Shown one piece after another: positions 54,135 through 55,868 of a stretch of DNA of 55,868 bases (within the stretch, counting starts at the first letter, position 1; each line of letters opens with the position of its first letter). A model generated the notes under the pieces. That model saw only the letters and a list, made by a program, of their open reading frames with translations, did not search any database and had not been told where the DNA came from. Source of the DNA: Acidobacteriota bacterium (GTDB taxonomy: Bacteria > Acidobacteriota > Terriglobia > Acidiferrales > UBA7541). The stretch covers positions 1 to 55,868 of the forward strand of contig JAMCWK010000104.1 of assembly GCA_023481105.1 (NCBI GenBank), read 5' to 3'. Made by a program: the position numbers and the translations under genes.

Positions 54135-54156
54135 GGGGCGCTGCTTGCTGCGCCCC
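54135..54156. repeat. GGGGCGC/GCGCCCC intergenic palindrome, copy 2
   Basis: Arms 54135-54141 and 54150-54156, eight-base centre; 20 of 22 bases equal the element at 6271-6292. Related GTAGGGGCG words occur at 53909-53940 and 55545-55575. Confidence 0.7.
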
Positions 54157-54207
54157 GCTGGTTTTCTCAGCGGCGTCCTGACGGACGCCCTGGAAAGGGG
54201 TGGTCCC

Positions 54208-55539
54208 ATGCTTCTGTTGAAGTACTTGCTGCTCACGGCGGGCTTCGGGCTGTTGGCCGGCGCTCTTGCCATTGTGGTCTATGACATTTTCAACGCCATC
54301 CAGTACCGGCGTATGCTAGCCGCCGGTGCTGCTACCGCGCCGCATCCTCCGCACGCGGTGCGCCTGCGGCTGGCTGGCAAACTCGCTGTCATCGCCTGGT
54401 TGCCGCTCCTGCTCAGCCTGAGCATCGTGGTGGTGCCCAGCGGCATGGCCGGGGTGGCGGTCAGTCAGTTTTCCGGCACGCGGCCGGGCGCGCTGCATCC
54501 CGGCGTGCATTTTGTTTTGCCGCTGGTGGAATCCGTCGCGCTCTACGACACGCGCGAGCACGTCTTCACCACCGCCGGCGCCGACGACCCCAAGAAGAAA
54601 GCGGAAGTCCTCAAGGTGCAGGCGCGCGAGGGCTTGTCCATCGGTCTGGCCGTCACCGTGCGCTATCGGTTGGACACCAAGCGCCTCGACTACATCCATG
54701 CGAATTTGCCCGGCGCCATTGACGAAGAACTTGTCGCCCCGGTGGTTGCCAGCGTTTTCCGCCAGTCCATTCCCAATTTCACGGTGCGCGAGGTGTTCGC
54801 CACGCGCCGCGAGGAAATTCGCAAGTCCGCCACCGAAGCTATTTCCACGCGCCTCGGCTCCGACGGCATTTTGGTCAAGGAAGTCATGCTGCGCGACATC
54901 GTGCTGCCCGTTGAATACGCACGCGGCCTCGAAGGCCTGCTGCTGAAGGAGCAGGAAAACGAACGCCTCGCCGTAGAAACTGAAATCAAGCAGAAGCAGG
55001 TGCGCACCGCAGAGCTGGAAGCCGAAGCGCAGAAGGTCCGCGAGGTCAAGCACGCCGAAGCCAGCGCGCAGGTCCGCGTGCTGCAAGCCAAGTCCGAAGC
55101 CGACGCCATGCAGTACACACTCCCACTCAAGCAGAAGCAGATCGAGCAGTCCCGCCTGGAAGCGGAAGCGCGCAAGGAATCCACGCTGAAAAATGCCGAA
55201 GCCTCCGCGCAGGCCAAGGTGATTGACAGCAAGGCCGAGCTGGAGAAGCGCAAATATCTCGCGGAAGCCGAGGCCAACCGCATCCGCGTCACCGCCACTG
55301 CCGATGCCGAGCGCATGAAGCTCGAAGCGCTCGTGCTGAAGCAGAACCCCATGCTGATTCAGAAAATAATCGCCGAGCGGCTCTCCGACAAATTGCAGAT
55401 GATCATGGTGCCGTCCGACGGAAAATATTTCTTCGCCAACGATGTGCTGCGCTCCGCATTTAGCGGGAATTCGGTCACGCAGCCCGACGATCCCGAGGAT
55501 CCGCCGCGGCGGCCCAACGGCAGCCGCCCGCCGCAGTAG
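54208..55539 (+). CDS. SPFH/Band 7 domain membrane protein (prohibitin/flotillin-like)
   Basis: 443 residues. Two N-terminal membrane segments (about 6-28 and 68-88), an SPFH domain from about 90 to 265 (VSQFSGTRPGALHPGVHF, REGLSIGLAVTVRYRL, VREVFATRREEI, ILVKEVMLRDIVLP), then a long Ala/Glu/Lys coiled coil (270-400) as in prohibitins. Such proteins form large rings or scaffolds on the membrane and guard membrane proteases. The L,D-transpeptidase and M50 protease nearby make an envelope role likely. AAGGGG lies upstream of the ATG at 54208. Confidence 0.92.
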   Translation: MLLLKYLLLTAGFGLLAGALAIVVYDIFNAIQYRRMLAAGAATAPHPPHAVRLRLAGKLAVIAWLPLLLSLSIVVVPSGMAGVAVSQFSGTRPGALHPGVHFVLPLVESVALYDTREHVFTTAGADDPKKKAEVLKVQAREGLSIGLAVTVRYRLDTKRLDYIHANLPGAIDEELVAPVVASVFRQSIPNFTVREVFATRREEIRKSATEAISTRLGSDGILVKEVMLRDIVLPVEYARGLEGLLLKEQENERLAVETEIKQKQVRTAELEAEAQKVREVKHAEASAQVRVLQAKSEADAMQYTLPLKQKQIEQSRLEAEARKESTLKNAEASAQAKVIDSKAELEKRKYLAEAEANRIRVTATADAERMKLEALVLKQNPMLIQKIIAERLSDKLQMIMVPSDGKYFFANDVLRSAFSGNSVTQPDDPEDPPRRPNGSRPPQ

Positions 55540-55595
55540 GTTTGTAGGGGCGCCCACCGCGGCGGGCTGCGCCTAACGTTGCATGGAGGAATCGC

Positions 55596-55712
55596 ACGAT
55601 GTTGTCTCGCTGGCAAAACCTCTTGCTTGTCCAGAGCGAATGCGAAGGACGGGTGGCGGGAAGAATGAAAGGACGGCCTTAACGATGTTGTCTCGCTGGC
55701 AAAACCCCTTGC
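55596..55712. repeat. 31-base direct repeat
   Basis: Copies 55596-55626 and 55682-55712, identical at 30 of 31 bases, 86 bases apart, both containing TTGTCTCGCTGGCAAAACC. Confidence 0.85.
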
Positions 55713-55779
55713 GGGTGGCTTCGTTCCGCTTCGCGACGCGCGCCGCCGCACGCGTCCGCCGAAGCGAACGAAGCCACCC
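55713..55779. repeat. long inverted repeat (hairpin)
   Basis: Arms 55713-55733 and 55760-55779 (GGGTGGCTTCGTT and complement, one extra base in the left arm); the pairing continues inward through GCGACGCG and CGCGTCCGC, giving a stem of close to 30 base pairs. Starts directly at the end of the second direct-repeat copy. Confidence 0.8.
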
Positions 55780-55868
55780 TGCCAGCGTCTTCCCCACACT
55801 TCGACTTTTCGACTCTTGGACTCTGCGACTTGTTTGCCTGTGCTAACATGAACTCCCGCAATCGCTGC

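Larger units (their letters stand above)
55540..55868. other. terminal non-coding stretch with repeats
   Basis: 329 bases with no gene seen. Contains a GTAGGGGCG word, a 31-base direct repeat, a long inverted repeat and, at the very end, TGCTAACAT (55841-55849) as a possible extended -10 for a gene outside the window. Confidence 0.6.

Noticed and set aside
55848..55868. Partial gene starting at the ATG at the right edge
   Set aside because: Only seven codons are visible, there is no Shine-Dalgarno, and the ATG overlaps a -10-like element.

Overview
The window is high-GC, densely coded bacterial chromosome from an outer-membrane-bearing organism. The mix of genes (Tat-targeted molybdo-hydroxylase, many alkaline-phosphatase-superfamily genes, a Dlt-like cassette, surface-glycan glycosyltransferases) and of intergenic palindromes suggests Acidobacteriota. 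That placement is inference; no rRNA or other marker is present. I see no tRNA, rRNA, CRISPR array, transposase or phage gene.

Layout. 1-2.5 kb: the end of an isoquinoline/aldehyde oxidoreductase pair. 2.5-4.8 kb: a receiver-PilZ protein divergent from a CPA2 cation:proton antiporter. 4.85-12.9 kb (minus): a six-gene reductive pyrimidine/hydantoin catabolic operon (amidohydrolase, luciferase-like oxidoreductase, NCS1 permease, aldehyde dehydrogenase, class III aminotransferase, beta-ureidopropionase). 13.15-19.9 kb (plus): a tightly overlapping acyl-CoA-dehydrogenase-like / MBOAT / carrier protein / adenylation enzyme / two SGNH proteins cassette. It has the parts of a Dlt system plus an oxidase resembling prolyl-carrier-protein dehydrogenases, and is the best candidate for an undescribed system. 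19.9-25.7 kb (minus): a small membrane protein, two COG3379-type phosphohydrolases, a cytochrome-c-peroxidase remnant and a B12-binding radical SAM protein. 26.0-29.8 kb (plus): nucleotide-sugar epimerase, polytopic membrane protein, GT2. 29.86-35.9 kb (minus): three paralogous membrane-anchored sulfatase-fold proteins with Thr at the nucleophile position, preceded by a second copy of the same small membrane protein. 36.3-39.4 kb (plus): HAD protein, ATP sulfurylase, APS kinase, TauE/SafE exporter. 39.5-40.9 kb: HEPN/AbiU2-like gene and a HigBA-type toxin-antitoxin pair. 40.9-41.4 kb: a structured non-coding stretch with an orphan promoter. 41.4-51.8 kb: a surface-polysaccharide locus (GT-C, epimerase, GT2, two GT4, two related membrane proteins, polysaccharide deacetylase, FAD oxidoreductase). 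51.9-55.5 kb: M50 protease with CBS domains, L,D-transpeptidase, a 58-residue membrane protein and an SPFH protein. The last 330 bases are repeats.

The common thread is envelope biology: activated sugars, glycan assembly, acyl transfer across the membrane, and membrane-tethered phospho- or sulfo-hydrolases. Several promoters appear to use an extended -10 of the form TGCTA-N3-T. Starts given here were moved downstream of the longest open frame wherever a Shine-Dalgarno sequence or family length argued for it.
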